The notes: generated from the sequence alone by a model not told the origin. DNA of 64,000 nucleotides from [Mycobacterium] manitobense (GCF_025821665.1 NZ_JACKSJ010000104.1:1-64000), one strand, 5' to 3'. Shown: positions 35,060 through 45,090, counted from the stretch's first letter. A program made the numbers and translations.

Positions 35060-35140
35060 CCGACCCGAGGACAATTCTTCCGTCCCGTTGATTCGCAGGT
35101 GTGGCAAGGACCCCACCAGCCGACCGACAGAGGACATCCC

Positions 35141-36478
35141 GTGAGTATTGCCACCCCCGCCCCCACTGCGATCTCCCCCATCGCGAGCTCGCCGATCTCG
35201 CGCCGCGCCCACGTGCGCACCGCGCCGACCGTCAAGCGGGCGCCGCTGGCCCGCCACCACATCGTCGCCCCGTCGCTGCGGGTCGCCGACACCGCCGCCG
35301 CACTGGTGTTCAGCGCCGCGCGGACCCGCGGACCCATCGCCCGCGACGCCATCGCCAGGGTCACCGGCCTGAGCATCGCGACGGTCAACCGCCAGGTCAC
35401 CGCCCTGCTCGACGCCGGTGTGCTGCGGGAACGCGCCGACCTCGCCGCCTCCGGGGCGATCGGCAGGCCGCGGGTGCCCGTCGAGGTCAACCACGAGCCG
35501 TTCCTCACCCTCGGCGTGCACATCGGCGCCCGCACCACCAGCATCGTGGCCACCGACCTGTTCGGCCGCACCCTCGACGTCGTCGAGACGCCGACCCCGC
35601 GCAGCGCCCAGGCCGCCGCGCTGGTGACGCTGGCCGACAGCGCCCGCCGCTACCTGAGCCGCTGGCACCGGCGCCGCCCGCTGTGGATCGGTGTCGCGGC
35701 GGGCGGCATCGTCGACAGCGGCACCGGACACCTCGACCACCCGCGGCTGGGCTGGTCGGACGCGCCCGTCGGCCCGGTGCTCGCCGAGTCGCTCGGCCTC
35801 CCGGTGTCGGTGGCCTCGCACGTCGACGCGATGGCCGGCGCCGAACTGCTGCTGGGCGTGCGCCGGGCGGCCACGGCCCCCGCCGCTTCGGCGCTCACGC
35901 ACACGACGAGCCTGTACGTCTACGCCCGCGAGACCGTCGGGTACGCGCTCTCGATCGACGGCCGGGTGCATTCGCCGGGCAGCGGGCCGGGCACCATCGC
36001 CGCGCTGCCCGCGCAGTCCAAATTGTTGGGCGGCACAGGACAACTGGAGTCCACGGTCAGCGACGAGGCGGTGCTCGCAGCCGCACGCCGACAGGGCGTC
36101 GTCCCCGCCGACGGACCGGCGTCGACCCTGGCGAACGTGCTGCGCGCGGCACGGCAGGGCAACGCGGCGGCCAGGGAGCTGCTCAACGAACGGGCCCGCG
36201 TGCTCGGCGAGTCGATCGCCCTGCTGCGCGACCTGCTCAACCCCGACGACCTCGTCGTCGGCGGGCAGGCGTTCACCGAGTACCCGGAGGCCATGGCGAC
36301 CGTCGAGGCCGCCTTCGCCGAGCGGTCGGTGCTGGCGCCGCGCGACATCCGGCTGACGGCGTTCGGCAACCGGGTGCAGGAGGCCGGCGCGGGCATCGTG
36401 TCGCTCGGCGGGCTGTACGCCGATCCGATCGCGGCGATGCGCCGCGCGCAGGCCCGCCGCCCCGAAGCCAGCGCGTAG
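35141..36478 (+). CDS. ROK-family transcriptional regulator (Rv0485 type)
   Basis: 445 aa. An N-terminal winged HTH (ARDAIARVTGLSIATVNRQV, about residues 65-85) precedes an ASKHA sugar-kinase-like domain (LGVHIGARTTSIVATDL; GVAAGGIVD; DDLVVGGQAF), the NagC/Mlc architecture. The kinase site looks degenerate, so it is a sugar-sensing regulator. GTG at 35141 has AGAGGA upstream; the first 40 residues are low complexity. It follows the poly-Cys ORF by 81 nt and precedes mshA by 21 nt. Confidence 0.85.
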   Translation: MSIATPAPTAISPIASSPISRRAHVRTAPTVKRAPLARHHIVAPSLRVADTAAALVFSAARTRGPIARDAIARVTGLSIATVNRQVTALLDAGVLRERADLAASGAIGRPRVPVEVNHEPFLTLGVHIGARTTSIVATDLFGRTLDVVETPTPRSAQAAALVTLADSARRYLSRWHRRRPLWIGVAAGGIVDSGTGHLDHPRLGWSDAPVGPVLAESLGLPVSVASHVDAMAGAELLLGVRRAATAPAASALTHTTSLYVYARETVGYALSIDGRVHSPGSGPGTIAALPAQSKLLGGTGQLESTVSDEAVLAAARRQGVVPADGPASTLANVLRAARQGNAAARELLNERARVLGESIALLRDLLNPDDLVVGGQAFTEYPEAMATVEAAFAERSVLAPRDIRLTAFGNRVQEAGAGIVSLGGLYADPIAAMRRAQARRPEASA

Positions 36479-36499
36479 CCGAGGTGTAGACATGACGGT

Positions 36500-37816
36500 G
36501 TGCGCCTAGCAGCGGATCAGCCGGACGTCTCAGCGCGCCGCGTCGCGGTGCTCTCGGTGCACACGTCACCGCTGGCCCAGCCCGGGACGGGCGACGCAGG
36601 CGGGATGAACGTGTATGTCCTGCAGACCGCGCTGCACATGGCGCGCCGCGGCGTCGAGGTCGAGATCTTCACCCGCGCCACGTCGTCGGCCGACCCACCG
36701 GTGGTGCGGGTGGCGCCCGGTGTGCTGGTGCGCAACGTCGTCGCCGGACCGTTCGAGGGCCTCGACAAATACGACCTGCCGACGCAGCTGTGCGCATTCA
36801 CCGCGGGGGTGCTGCGCGCCGAGGCCACCCACGAACCGGGCTACTACGACATCGTGCACTCGCACTACTGGCTGTCGGGTCAGGTGGGCTGGCTGGCCCG
36901 CGACCGCTGGGCGGTGCCGCTGGTGCACACCGCGCACACGCTGGCCGCGGTGAAGAACGCCGCGCTCGCCGAGGGCGACGCGCCGGAACCGCCGTTGCGC
37001 GCGGTCGGCGAGCAGCAGGTGGTCGACGAGGCCGACCGGCTGATCGTCAACACCGAGCACGAAGCGCGCGAACTGGTTTCGCTGCATCACGCCGACCCGT
37101 CGCGCATCGACGTCGTGCATCCCGGGGTCGACCTCGACGTCTTCACCCCTGGCGACAAGGGAGAGGCCCGGGCCCGGCTCGGCCTGGCCGCCGATGAGGA
37201 CGTACTGGCCTTCGTCGGCCGGATCCAGCCCCTCAAGGCGCCAGACGTGCTGCTTCGCGCGGCCGCCAAGCTTCCCGGCGTGCGGGTGCTGATCGCCGGC
37301 GGACCGTCCGGCAGCGGGATGGCCACACCCGACGGGCTGGTTCGGCTCGCCGACGAACTGGGTATCGCAGACCGCGTGACGTTCCTGCCCCCGCAGTCCC
37401 GCGAAGACCTCGTGACGGTCTACCGCGCCGCCGATCTGGTCGCGGTGCCCAGCTACTCGGAGTCCTTCGGTCTGGTCGCCGTCGAGGCCCAGGCCTGCGG
37501 CACCCCCGTGGTGGCCGCTGCGGTCGGCGGCCTGCCCGTCGCCGTGCGTGACGGCGTCACCGGGACCCTCGTCGACGGTCACGACACCGACGACTGGGCG
37601 CATGCGATGAACGCCCTGCTCGAACGCGGGCCGGACACCATGCGCGACGCGGCCGTCGCGCACGCCGCGTCGTTCTCCTGGGCGCACACCGTCGACGCAC
37701 TGCTGGCCGGTTACGGGCGGGCCATCTCCGACTACCGCACCCGCCACCCGCGCCGGGACGCGACCACCCGCCGCGGCGGCAGGCGGTTCTCGATGCGGCG
37801 CGGGGTCCGCGCATGA
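36500..37816 (+). CDS. mshA: D-inositol-3-phosphate glycosyltransferase (mycothiol synthesis)
   Basis: 438 aa GT-B glycosyltransferase family 4. It transfers GlcNAc from UDP-GlcNAc to inositol-3-phosphate, the first step of mycothiol. Seen: [12 protein letters not shown] (start of the N-terminal domain), [46 protein letters not shown] (donor-site E-X7-E). About 40 residues shorter at the N-terminus than Rv0486. GTG at 36500 follows the ROK stop by 21 nt; TAGACA upstream could be a weak own -10. The stop overlaps the next gene as ATGA. Confidence 0.93.
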   Translation: MRLAADQPDVSARRVAVLSVHTSPLAQPGTGDAGGMNVYVLQTALHMARRGVEVEIFTRATSSADPPVVRVAPGVLVRNVVAGPFEGLDKYDLPTQLCAFTAGVLRAEATHEPGYYDIVHSHYWLSGQVGWLARDRWAVPLVHTAHTLAAVKNAALAEGDAPEPPLRAVGEQQVVDEADRLIVNTEHEARELVSLHHADPSRIDVVHPGVDLDVFTPGDKGEARARLGLAADEDVLAFVGRIQPLKAPDVLLRAAAKLPGVRVLIAGGPSGSGMATPDGLVRLADELGIADRVTFLPPQSREDLVTVYRAADLVAVPSYSESFGLVAVEAQACGTPVVAAAVGGLPVAVRDGVTGTLVDGHDTDDWAHAMNALLERGPDTMRDAAVAHAASFSWAHTVDALLAGYGRAISDYRTRHPRRDATTRRGGRRFSMRRGVRA

Positions 37817-38343
37817 CCGAACGCGTCCAGAAGATCATCGAGGACACGCTCGTCGAGCACGGGCTGAACTACACCCTGCACGCGGGCGCGCGCGGCGGGC
37901 TGCCGGGCATCGTGGTAGCCCTGCCCGGCGAGCGCAGGCTGACCACCAACACCATCCTCACCGTCGGCGAGCACTCGGTGCGCGTCGAGGCGTTCGTCTG
38001 CCGCAAGCCCGACGAGAACTTCGAGGGCGTCTACCGCTTCCTGCTCAAGCGGAACCGCCGTCTCTACGGCGTGGCCTACACGCTGGACAACATCGGCGAC
38101 ATCTACCTCGTCGGCCGGATCGCACTGCCCGCGGTGACCGCCAAGGAGCTCGACAGCGTGCTCGGCCAGGTGCTCGAGGCCGTCGACAACGACTTCAACA
38201 CGCTGCTGGAACTCGGCTTCAAATCGTCGATCCAGCGGGAGTGGGAGTGGCGGGTCAAGCGCGGCGAATCGCTGAAGAACCTGCGCGCATTCGAGCACCT
38301 CATCGACGATGCGAGCGACCAGGACGGTGCCGCACAGGCGTGA
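37813..38343 (+). CDS. YbjN-domain protein (Rv0487 type)
   Basis: 176 aa with a YbjN-type sensory-transduction fold ([31 protein letters not shown]). Related proteins are thought to be chaperone- or stress-linked; no activity known. ATG 37813 overlaps the mshA stop by 4 nt, so it is translated with mshA. It is followed after 13 nt by gpm1. Confidence 0.82.
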   Translation: MTERVQKIIEDTLVEHGLNYTLHAGARGGLPGIVVALPGERRLTTNTILTVGEHSVRVEAFVCRKPDENFEGVYRFLLKRNRRLYGVAYTLDNIGDIYLVGRIALPAVTAKELDSVLGQVLEAVDNDFNTLLELGFKSSIQREWEWRVKRGESLKNLRAFEHLIDDASDQDGAAQA

Positions 38344-38356
38344 GAGGATGCCAGCC

Positions 38357-39112
38357 ATGGCTGATTCCGGAGAATCCACGCTGATCCTGCTCCGCCACGG
38401 CGAGAGTGATTGGAACGCGAAGAATCTGTTCACCGGCTGGGTCGACGTCGACCTCACCGACAAGGGCCGGGCGGAGGCGGCGCGCGCCGGCGAGCTGATG
38501 GCCGAGCTGGACCGGCTGCCCGACGTCGTCTACACCTCGCTGCTGCGGCGCGCGATCACCACGGCCAACCTGGCGCTGGACAAGGCCGACCGGCACTGGA
38601 TCCCGGTGCACCGCGACTGGCGGCTCAACGAGCGGCACTACGGCGCGCTGCAGGGCCTGAACAAGGCCGAGACCAAGGAGAAGTACGGCGACGAGCAGTT
38701 CATGACGTGGCGGCGGAGCTACGACACCCCGCCGCCGCCGATCGAAGCGGGCAGCGAGTTCAGCCAGGACACCGACCCCCGCTACGCCGACATCGACGGC
38801 GGCCCGCTCACCGAGTGCCTGGCCGACGTGGTCGCCCGGTTCGTGCCGTACTTCGAGCAGACCATCGTCCCGGACCTGCGGGCGGGCCGGACCGTGCTGA
38901 TCGCCGCGCACGGCAACTCGCTTCGCGCCCTGGTGAAGTACCTGGACAAGATGTCCGACGACGACATCGTCGGGCTGAACATCCCCACCGGTATCCCACT
39001 GCGCTACGACCTGGACTCCGACCTCAAGCCGCTGGTGGTGGGGGGTACCTACCTGGACCCCGAGGCGGCCGAGGCCGGCGCGGCGGCCGTTGCTTCGCAG
39101 GGCGCGAAGTAG
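38357..39112 (+). CDS. gpm1: 2,3-bisphosphoglycerate-dependent phosphoglycerate mutase
   Basis: 251 aa glycolytic enzyme interconverting 3- and 2-phosphoglycerate. Phosphohistidine motif [10 protein letters not shown] (His14), [10 protein letters not shown], second active-site His in [12 protein letters not shown], and GIPLRYDLD are all present. ATG 38357 is preferred to ATG 38348 from alignment with mycobacterial Gpm1; GAGAGG lies upstream. Last gene of the ROK-mshA-ybjN-gpm1 run. Confidence 0.95.
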   Translation: MADSGESTLILLRHGESDWNAKNLFTGWVDVDLTDKGRAEAARAGELMAELDRLPDVVYTSLLRRAITTANLALDKADRHWIPVHRDWRLNERHYGALQGLNKAETKEKYGDEQFMTWRRSYDTPPPPIEAGSEFSQDTDPRYADIDGGPLTECLADVVARFVPYFEQTIVPDLRAGRTVLIAAHGNSLRALVKYLDKMSDDDIVGLNIPTGIPLRYDLDSDLKPLVVGGTYLDPEAAEAGAAAVASQGAK

Positions 39113-39216
39113 CCGTCGGAAGGCCCCGCCCCGGCAAACAGTGGGTTAACGCGGCCCGAACACCTGCTCCTGGCTCTGTGACATGTCTCGTTTTGGCCGC
39201 ACGCTGCTGGGATGAC

Positions 39217-39236
39217 GTTCACCGGATGCGTACGCT
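39217..39236 (+). promoter_or_regulatory. senX3 promoter with a possible Pho-box half
   Basis: -10 TACGCT (39231-39236) is 6 nt before the GTG at 39243. GTTCACC at 39217-39223 matches half of the RegX3/PhoB-type box, but the second half is weak, so autoregulation is only suggested. Confidence 0.4.
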
Positions 39237-39242
39237 TTTCGC

Positions 39243-40445
39243 GTGAGCGTGGTTTCCGCGCTGCTGCTGACAGCAGTGGTTGCGTTACTCGCCCTGGCCG
39301 CCGGGGCCGGGGTGGGTGCGTTGCTGACGCCCCGGATCCTCGAGGCCAGGCAGCGGCGGGCCGTCGAACAGGCCGGCATCACCGTCTCCCAGATGCTCGC
39401 CCACATCGTGTCGGCGTCGCCGACGGGGATCGTCGTGGTCGACACCTTCCGTGACGTCGTCTACTCCAACGAACGGGCCATCGAGCTGGGCCTGGTGCGG
39501 GAGCGTCTGCTCGACGACCGGGCATGGGCCGCGGCCGAGCACACGCTGTCGACCGGTGAGGACGTCGACGTCGACCTGACCCCGCGCAAGCTGCAGCACC
39601 CCGGCCGGTCGGGCCTCTCGGTGCGCGGCCACGTGCGGCTGCTGACCCAGGTCGACCGCCGGTTCGCCGTCATCTACGTCGCCGACCAGTCCGAACATGC
39701 CCGCATGGAAGCCACCCGCCGGGACTTCGTGGCCAACGTGAGCCATGAGCTGAAAACCCCGGTGGGTGCGATGGGCGTGCTGGCCGAGGCCCTGCTGGCC
39801 TCGGCGGACGACCCCGACACGGTGCGGCACTTCTCCGAGAAGATGGTCGCCGAGGCGCACCGGCTGGCCGACATGGTCGGTGAGCTGATCGAGCTGTCCC
39901 GGCTGCAGGGCGGCGAACGGCTGCCCGACCTGGAGATCGTCGAGGTGGACAGCGTGGTGTCCGAGGCCCTGTCGCGGCACAAGGTGGCCGCCGACAACGC
40001 CGACATCGCGATCACCACCGACGCGCCCACCGGGTTCCGCGTGCACGGTGATCAGGCGCTGCTGGTCACGGCGCTGGCGAACCTGATCTCCAACGCGATC
40101 GCCTACTCACCGCACGGGTCGTCGGTGACGATCAGCAGGCGCAGGCGCGGCGACAACATCGAGATCGCGGTGACCGACCGCGGCATCGGCATCGCGAAGG
40201 CCGACCAGGAGCGGGTGTTCGAGCGCTTCTTCCGCGTCGACAAGGCGCGTTCGCGGGCGACCGGCGGCACCGGCCTCGGGCTGGCGATCGTCAAACACGT
40301 GGCCGCGAACCACAACGGATCGATCCGGCTGTGGAGTCAGCCGGGTACGGGGTCGACCTTCACGCTGTCGATCCCCGCCTACTTCGGTGTCGACGGCGAC
40401 ACCGCTCACCAGTTCGACCAACGAGAGGACCCCGCCGGACCATGA
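39243..40445 (+). CDS. senX3: Sensor histidine kinase SenX3
   Basis: 400 aa. An N-terminal hydrophobic helix pair (about 5-30) anchors it, a PAS-like domain spans about 43-150, and the kinase core has the H-box [12 protein letters not shown] (His168), N-box [11 protein letters not shown] and G-boxes DRGIGIA and GTGLGLAIV. It phosphorylates RegX3 in phosphate-starvation signalling. The GTG start is leaderless-like. The stop overlaps the regX3 start as ATGA; in M. tuberculosis a MIRU repeat separates the two genes. Confidence 0.95.
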   Translation: MSVVSALLLTAVVALLALAAGAGVGALLTPRILEARQRRAVEQAGITVSQMLAHIVSASPTGIVVVDTFRDVVYSNERAIELGLVRERLLDDRAWAAAEHTLSTGEDVDVDLTPRKLQHPGRSGLSVRGHVRLLTQVDRRFAVIYVADQSEHARMEATRRDFVANVSHELKTPVGAMGVLAEALLASADDPDTVRHFSEKMVAEAHRLADMVGELIELSRLQGGERLPDLEIVEVDSVVSEALSRHKVAADNADIAITTDAPTGFRVHGDQALLVTALANLISNAIAYSPHGSSVTISRRRRGDNIEIAVTDRGIGIAKADQERVFERFFRVDKARSRATGGTGLGLAIVKHVAANHNGSIRLWSQPGTGSTFTLSIPAYFGVDGDTAHQFDQREDPAGP

Positions 40446-41128
40446 CCAGTGTGTTGATCGTGGAAGACGAAGAGTCGCTGGCCGATCCGCTGGCGTTCCT
40501 GTTGCGCAAGGAGGGCTTCGAGACGACGGTGGTGGTCGACGGCCCGTCGGCGCTCGCCGAATTCGACCGTTCGGGGGCCGACATCGTGCTGCTCGACCTG
40601 ATGCTGCCCGGCATGAGCGGCACCGACGTGTGCAAGCAACTGCGGTCGCGGTCGAGTGTGCCGGTGATCATGGTGACGGCGCGCGACAGCGAGATCGACA
40701 AGGTGGTCGGCCTCGAACTCGGCGCCGACGACTATGTCACCAAGCCGTATTCGGCCCGCGAGCTGATCGCGCGCATCCGCGCGGTGCTGCGTCGCGGCAC
40801 CGAGAACGACGAATCCGGCATCGGCGACGGCGTGCTGGAGGCCGGCCCGGTGCGGATGGACGTCGAGCGGCACGTCGTCAGTGTGAACGGTGAGGCGATC
40901 ACGTTGCCGCTCAAGGAGTTCGATCTGCTCGAGTACCTGATGCGCAACAGCGGCCGGGTGCTCACCCGCGGTCAGCTCATCGACCGGGTGTGGGGCGCGG
41001 ACTACGTTGGCGACACCAAGACGCTCGACGTCCACGTCAAGCGGCTGAGGTCGAAGATCGAAGCCGATCCCGCCAATCCGGTGCACCTGGTGACCGTCCG
41101 CGGCCTGGGCTACAAGCTCGAGGGCTGA
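40442..41128 (+). CDS. regX3: Response regulator RegX3
   Basis: 228 aa OmpR/PhoB-type regulator. Receiver domain with phospho-acceptor Asp52 (LLDLMLPG), Thr in VTARD and Lys in TKPYS; C-terminal winged helix with [17 protein letters not shown] and [23 protein letters not shown] split over the recognition helix. Controls phosphate-starvation genes and ESX-5-related secretion in mycobacteria. Coupled to senX3; a 12-bp stem terminator follows. Confidence 0.96.
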   Translation: MTSVLIVEDEESLADPLAFLLRKEGFETTVVVDGPSALAEFDRSGADIVLLDLMLPGMSGTDVCKQLRSRSSVPVIMVTARDSEIDKVVGLELGADDYVTKPYSARELIARIRAVLRRGTENDESGIGDGVLEAGPVRMDVERHVVSVNGEAITLPLKEFDLLEYLMRNSGRVLTRGQLIDRVWGADYVGDTKTLDVHVKRLRSKIEADPANPVHLVTVRGLGYKLEG

Positions 41129-41143
41129 GTCCGAAACGACGGC

Positions 41144-41174
41144 GGTGGACCCCCTCGCGCGCAGGGGGTCCACC
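41144..41174 (+). terminator. Rho-independent-like terminator of senX3-regX3
   Basis: Perfect 12-bp stem GGTGGACCCCCT/AGGGGGTCCACC with a 7-nt loop, 16 nt after the regX3 stop; no U-run. It marks the border between the conserved block and the accessory sugar cluster. Confidence 0.8.
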
Positions 41175-41242
41175 TGTCTGTCGTCACCATTAAGGCGCGA
41201 CCCCTGCACGAACCGGATGCCGCGACGAAACGTGTCGTGATC

Positions 41243-41266
41243 GTGCGATTTCAGCAACGTTCGCAC
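41243..41266 (+). promoter_or_regulatory. Inverted repeat GTGCGA-N12-TCGCAC and promoter region of the sugar cluster
   Basis: 6-bp arms about 60 nt before the first gene of the cluster. TAGGCT (41284-41289) is a -10 candidate. The inverted repeat is a possible operator; its TTCGCA half resembles those at ramB, probably by chance. Confidence 0.3.
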
Positions 41267-41325
41267 AGTTAGCTAAGCTCTGTTAGGCTCCGCATCGGAG
41301 TCACCCCTAGAGCGAAGGCCTCAAT

Positions 41326-42597
41326 GTGTCGTGCCGCCTGTGTGCATCTGATCGGCTGATCAGCGTCCTCGATCTCGGCGCGACCCCGCCGTGCGAGAAA
41401 TTCCTCTCGGCCACCGACCTCGAGCTGCCCGAGGCGACATTTCCGCTGCACCTGCGGCTGTGTGCCGACTGCCTGCTGCTCCAGATCCCCGCGCTGATCA
41501 CGCCGGAGGACACCTTCACCGAATACGCCTACTTCTCCTCGTTCTCCGACAGCTGGGTCGATCACGCACGCCAGTTCGTCGGCGGCGCCGTCGAACGGCT
41601 GGAGCTGACGCAGAAGTCATTTGTCATCGAAGTTGCCAGCAACGACGGCTACCTTCTTCAACACGTCGTCGACGCGGGCGTGCGCTGCCTCGGCATCGAA
41701 CCGTCGGTGAACGTCGGCGCCGCGGCCGTAGAGCGGGGCGTGCCCACGGTCACTGCGTTCCTCGACGAGGCGACGGCCCGCGACGTGCGAGCCGAACACG
41801 GCGCCGCCGACCTCGTGGTCGCCAACAACGTCTATGCCCACATCCCGGACCTGCTGGGGTTCACCCGCGCGCTACGTCTGCTGATGGCCGACGACGGCTG
41901 GCTGTCGATCGAGGTGCACCACGCACGCAACCTCGTCGAGCTCGCCCAGTTCGACACGATCTACCACGAGCACTTCCAGTACTACACAGTGGCTTCGGCC
42001 GCGCGGGCGCTCGCAACGGCCGGGCTCGCCGTCGTCGACGTGGAGCTGATCCCCACCCACGGCGGATCGATCCGGGTGTGGGCCAGGCCGGAGCCGGTCG
42101 CGGGCACGCCGACCGCGCGGGTGGCCGAGGCGCTGGCCGCCGAGGAGGAGGCCGGCCTGCACGACGTCGCCGGCTACGTCACGCTGCGGCCCCGCGTCGA
42201 GCACGTCCGTCATGAACTGCTGCGCTTCCTGCTCGACTGCCGTGCGGCGGGCAAGCGGGTGGTCGGCTACGGCGCCCCCGGCAAGGGCAACACCCTGCTC
42301 AACTACTGCGGCATCCGGTCGGACCTCATCGAGTACACCGTCGACCGCAACCCGTACAAGCACGGCAGGTACACCCCCGGCACCCGCATCCCGATCCATT
42401 CGGTGGACCGGCTCGAGAAGGACCGGCCCGACGTGATCGTCGTGCTGCCCTGGAACCTCGCCACCGAGATCACCGAGCAGCTGGCCTACACGGCCGAATG
42501 GGGTGCGCAACTGGCGATCCCGCTGCCGCACCTACAGATCGTCCAGCCCGGCGCGACCACTCCGGCACGCCGAACCACGAATGGGGACCCCGAATGA
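41326..42597 (+). CDS. NDP-sugar C-methyltransferase
   Basis: 423 aa of the TylCIII/TcaB9-type sugar C-methyltransferase family, which adds a methyl branch at C3 of a keto-sugar nucleotide. N-terminal zinc cysteines CRLC and CADC; SAM motif IEVASNDGYLLQHV; catalytic YHEHFQYYT with His-Glu-His; PTHGGSIRV; C-terminal GYGAPGKGNTLLNY. All expected active-site segments are intact. GTG 41326 is first in the operon and has GAAGG upstream. Its stop overlaps the next gene as ATGA. Sugar and position methylated are inferred from family only. Confidence 0.88.
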   Translation: MSCRLCASDRLISVLDLGATPPCEKFLSATDLELPEATFPLHLRLCADCLLLQIPALITPEDTFTEYAYFSSFSDSWVDHARQFVGGAVERLELTQKSFVIEVASNDGYLLQHVVDAGVRCLGIEPSVNVGAAAVERGVPTVTAFLDEATARDVRAEHGAADLVVANNVYAHIPDLLGFTRALRLLMADDGWLSIEVHHARNLVELAQFDTIYHEHFQYYTVASAARALATAGLAVVDVELIPTHGGSIRVWARPEPVAGTPTARVAEALAAEEEAGLHDVAGYVTLRPRVEHVRHELLRFLLDCRAAGKRVVGYGAPGKGNTLLNYCGIRSDLIEYTVDRNPYKHGRYTPGTRIPIHSVDRLEKDRPDVIVVLPWNLATEITEQLAYTAEWGAQLAIPLPHLQIVQPGATTPARRTTNGDPE

Positions 42598-43403
42598 AGG
42601 TAGTGCTGTTCTGCGGCGGATACGGCATGCGGATGCGCAACGGCGCCGAGGACGTCGTGCCCAAGCCCATGCAGATGATCGGCCCGCGGCCCCTGATCTG
42701 GCACGTGATGCGGTACTACGCGCACTTCGGGCACAAGGACTTCATCCTCTGCCTCGGCTACGGCGCGAGCCACATCAAGGACTTCTTCCTGAACTACCAG
42801 GAGGCGATGTCGAATGACTTCGTCATCCGCGACGGCCAGGTCGACCTGCTGGACTCCGATATCGCCGACTGGACGATCACCTTCGTCGACACCGGGCCGG
42901 AGTCGCCGATCGGTGAGCGGCTGCGCCGGGTCCGGCACTTCGTCGAGGACGACGAATACTTCCTCGCCAACTACGCCGACGTGCTCACCGACGCGCCGAT
43001 GGACCAGATCGTGGACGAGGTGAAGGCGTCCGGCGCCGCCGCCTCGATGCTGATCGTGCCGCCGCAGTCGTCGTTCCACTGCGTCGACATCGCCGAAGAC
43101 GGCAACATCAGCGGCATCACCGCCGTGTCGCGACTCCCGATCTGGGAGAACGGCGGTTTCTTCGTGCTCAAGACCGCCGACGTGCTCGAGCTGCTCACCG
43201 AGAACTGCGACCTCGTCGAGGACGTCTGCGGCAAGCTGGCCGCCCAGGGGAAGCTGTACGGCCACAAGCACTTCGGGTTCTGGAAGCCGGCCGACACCTT
43301 CAAGGAGCGTGCCGAGCTCGACGCCGGATACCAGCGGGGCGACCGGCCGTGGATGCTCTGGGAGCACTCGAAGGCGGCTCCGCAGCTCGCACCGGCGACG
43401 TGA
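42594..43403 (+). CDS. Glucose-1-phosphate cytidylyltransferase-like nucleotidyltransferase
   Basis: 269 aa RfbF-type nucleotidyltransferase. The N-terminus VVLFCGGYGMRMR and VVPKPMQMIGPRPLIWHVMRYYAHFGHKDFI carry the nucleotide- and sugar-phosphate-binding motifs in the form typical of CDP-glucose synthases (PKPM, WHIM-like). It should activate a hexose-1-phosphate, probably as the CDP-sugar, at the entry to the pathway. ATG 42594 overlaps the methyltransferase stop; its own stop overlaps the deacetylase start as GTGA. Confidence 0.85.
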   Translation: MKVVLFCGGYGMRMRNGAEDVVPKPMQMIGPRPLIWHVMRYYAHFGHKDFILCLGYGASHIKDFFLNYQEAMSNDFVIRDGQVDLLDSDIADWTITFVDTGPESPIGERLRRVRHFVEDDEYFLANYADVLTDAPMDQIVDEVKASGAAASMLIVPPQSSFHCVDIAEDGNISGITAVSRLPIWENGGFFVLKTADVLELLTENCDLVEDVCGKLAAQGKLYGHKHFGFWKPADTFKERAELDAGYQRGDRPWMLWEHSKAAPQLAPAT

Positions 43404-44059
43404 TCGATCTGCAGGCAGGCGATCTGAGCGAGATCGCCGTCCTCGGGGCGCACTGCGACGACATCGCCATCGGCATGGGTGGCACACTGCTGGCGCTGTC
43501 AGAGGCCAACCCCGGCCTGCGTGTGCATGCGCTGGTGCTCAGCGGCGCCGGTACCGAACGTGAGGCCGAGGAGCGGGCCGCGCTCGCGGCGTTCTGTCCG
43601 GGTGCGACGGTGGCCGTGACGATCCTCGACGTGCCCGACGGGCGCGCACCTGCGCACTGGGAGCGGGTGAAGGACGCGCTGAAGGCGTTTCGCGCGACCT
43701 GTTCGCCCGACGTGGTGTTCGCCACGCATCGCGGCGACGCCCACCAGGATCACCGGATGCTCGCCGAACTGGTGCCCACCGAGTTCCGCGACCAGCTGAT
43801 CCTGGGTTACGAGATCCTCAAGTGGGAAACCGACACCCCCGCGGTGACGGTGTTCCATCCGCTCGACACCGCGACGGCCGAGGAGAAGGTCCGGCTGCTG
43901 CACAAGCACTATCCGTCCCAGACCGCCAGGGACTGGTTCGACGAACTGTCGTTCCTCGGGCTGTCGCGGCTGCGCGGCGTACAGTGCCGCAGCAGTCACG
44001 CCGAGGCATTCGTGGTCGACAAGGTCGTCGTCAAATTCGGGAAAGGCAACGCCGCATGA
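43400..44059 (+). CDS. PIG-L/LmbE family deacetylase
   Basis: 219 aa zinc deacetylase. Metal motif AHCDDIAIGMGG replaces the usual AHPDD, with HRGDAHQDHRML carrying the later His; the general fold matches GlcNAc deacetylases such as MshB. It probably removes an acyl group from an amino-sugar in this pathway. The H-C-D-D form is common in the polysaccharide branch of the family. GTG 43400 and the stop at 44059 both overlap neighbours, so translation is fully coupled. Confidence 0.83.
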   Translation: MIDLQAGDLSEIAVLGAHCDDIAIGMGGTLLALSEANPGLRVHALVLSGAGTEREAEERAALAAFCPGATVAVTILDVPDGRAPAHWERVKDALKAFRATCSPDVVFATHRGDAHQDHRMLAELVPTEFRDQLILGYEILKWETDTPAVTVFHPLDTATAEEKVRLLHKHYPSQTARDWFDELSFLGLSRLRGVQCRSSHAEAFVVDKVVVKFGKGNAA

Positions 44060-45090
44060 CACAACGGGTTCTGATCACCGGCCACCAGGGATACCTCGGC
44101 ACCGTGATGGTCCCGGTGCTGCAGGCCGCGGGCCACGACGTCGTGGGCCTGGACAACGGCTACTTCAGCGACTGCGTGCTGGGCCAGGCTCCGGTGGACC
44201 CGCCCGGCCTGCGCACCGACCTGCGCGACGTGACCGTCGAGGAGCTGCGCGGATTCGACGCGGTGGTGCACCTCGCCGCGCTGTCCAACGACCCGCTGGG
44301 GGCGCTGGAGCCGCAGATCACCTACGACATCAACCACTGGGCGTCGGTCCGGCTGGCACGGCTGGCCAAGGACGCGGGCGTGAAGCGGTTCCTCTACGCG
44401 TCGACCTGCTCGGTGTACGGCGCGGCGGGCGACGGGCTGGTCGCCGAGGATGCGCCGCTGCGACCCCTGACGCCGTACGCGATCAGCAAGGTCCGCGTCG
44501 AGGACGACGTGGCGGCGATGGCCGACGACGACTTCATCCCCGTGTTCCTGCGCAACGCAACGGCCTTCGGCTTCTCGCCGCGACTGCGCGCGGACATCGT
44601 GCTGAACAACCTGGTCGGCCATGCGGTGCTCAGCGGTGTGGTGCGGGTGATGTCGGACGGCACGCCGTGGCGCCCGCTGGTGCACGCCCGCGACATCGCG
44701 CAGGCGTTCGCGGTCTGCCTGTCGGCGCCCGCGGAGACCATCTCGTGCCGGGCGTTCAACGTCGGCGGCGAGGCGAACAACGTCACCGTGGCGCAGATCG
44801 CCAACGAGGTGGTCGATGTCGTACCCGGCTCGACGGTCGCGATCACCGGGGAGAGCGGCGCCGACCCGCGCTCCTACCGGGTCGACTTCAGCCGGGCCCG
44901 CAACGAGCTCGGCTTCGAGGCGGCATGGTCGATCGCCGACGGTGCCGCCGAGCTGTATGCCGCGTACACGGCAAACGGTCTGCAGCGCAACGACTTCGAA
45001 CACAAATTCACCCGGTTGGCGCGACTGCAGGAATTGCGTGGCAGCGGAGCGATCGACGAGACGATGCGACGTGTCAGCGCAATTGCGTGA
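44056..45090 (+). CDS. NAD-dependent sugar epimerase/dehydratase
   Basis: 344 aa extended SDR. NAD motif TGHQGYLGTVM, catalytic Ser/Thr in YASTCSVYG and Tyr-X3-Lys in PYAISKVRVE. Members act on nucleotide sugars as 4-epimerases, 4-ketoreductases or 4,6-dehydratases; which one applies is not readable here. ATG 44056 overlaps the deacetylase stop as ATGA. Last gene of the four-gene overlapping unit; its end overlaps the RmlC-like gene on the other strand by 17 nt. Confidence 0.87.
   Translation: MTQRVLITGHQGYLGTVMVPVLQAAGHDVVGLDNGYFSDCVLGQAPVDPPGLRTDLRDVTVEELRGFDAVVHLAALSNDPLGALEPQITYDINHWASVRLARLAKDAGVKRFLYASTCSVYGAAGDGLVAEDAPLRPLTPYAISKVRVEDDVAAMADDDFIPVFLRNATAFGFSPRLRADIVLNNLVGHAVLSGVVRVMSDGTPWRPLVHARDIAQAFAVCLSAPAETISCRAFNVGGEANNVTVAQIANEVVDVVPGSTVAITGESGADPRSYRVDFSRARNELGFEAAWSIADGAAELYAAYTANGLQRNDFEHKFTRLARLQELRGSGAIDETMRRVSAIA

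Noticed and set aside
39217..39230. Full RegX3 binding box at senX3
   Set aside because: Only one GTTCACC half is clear; the second half is weak and the position overlaps the core promoter.
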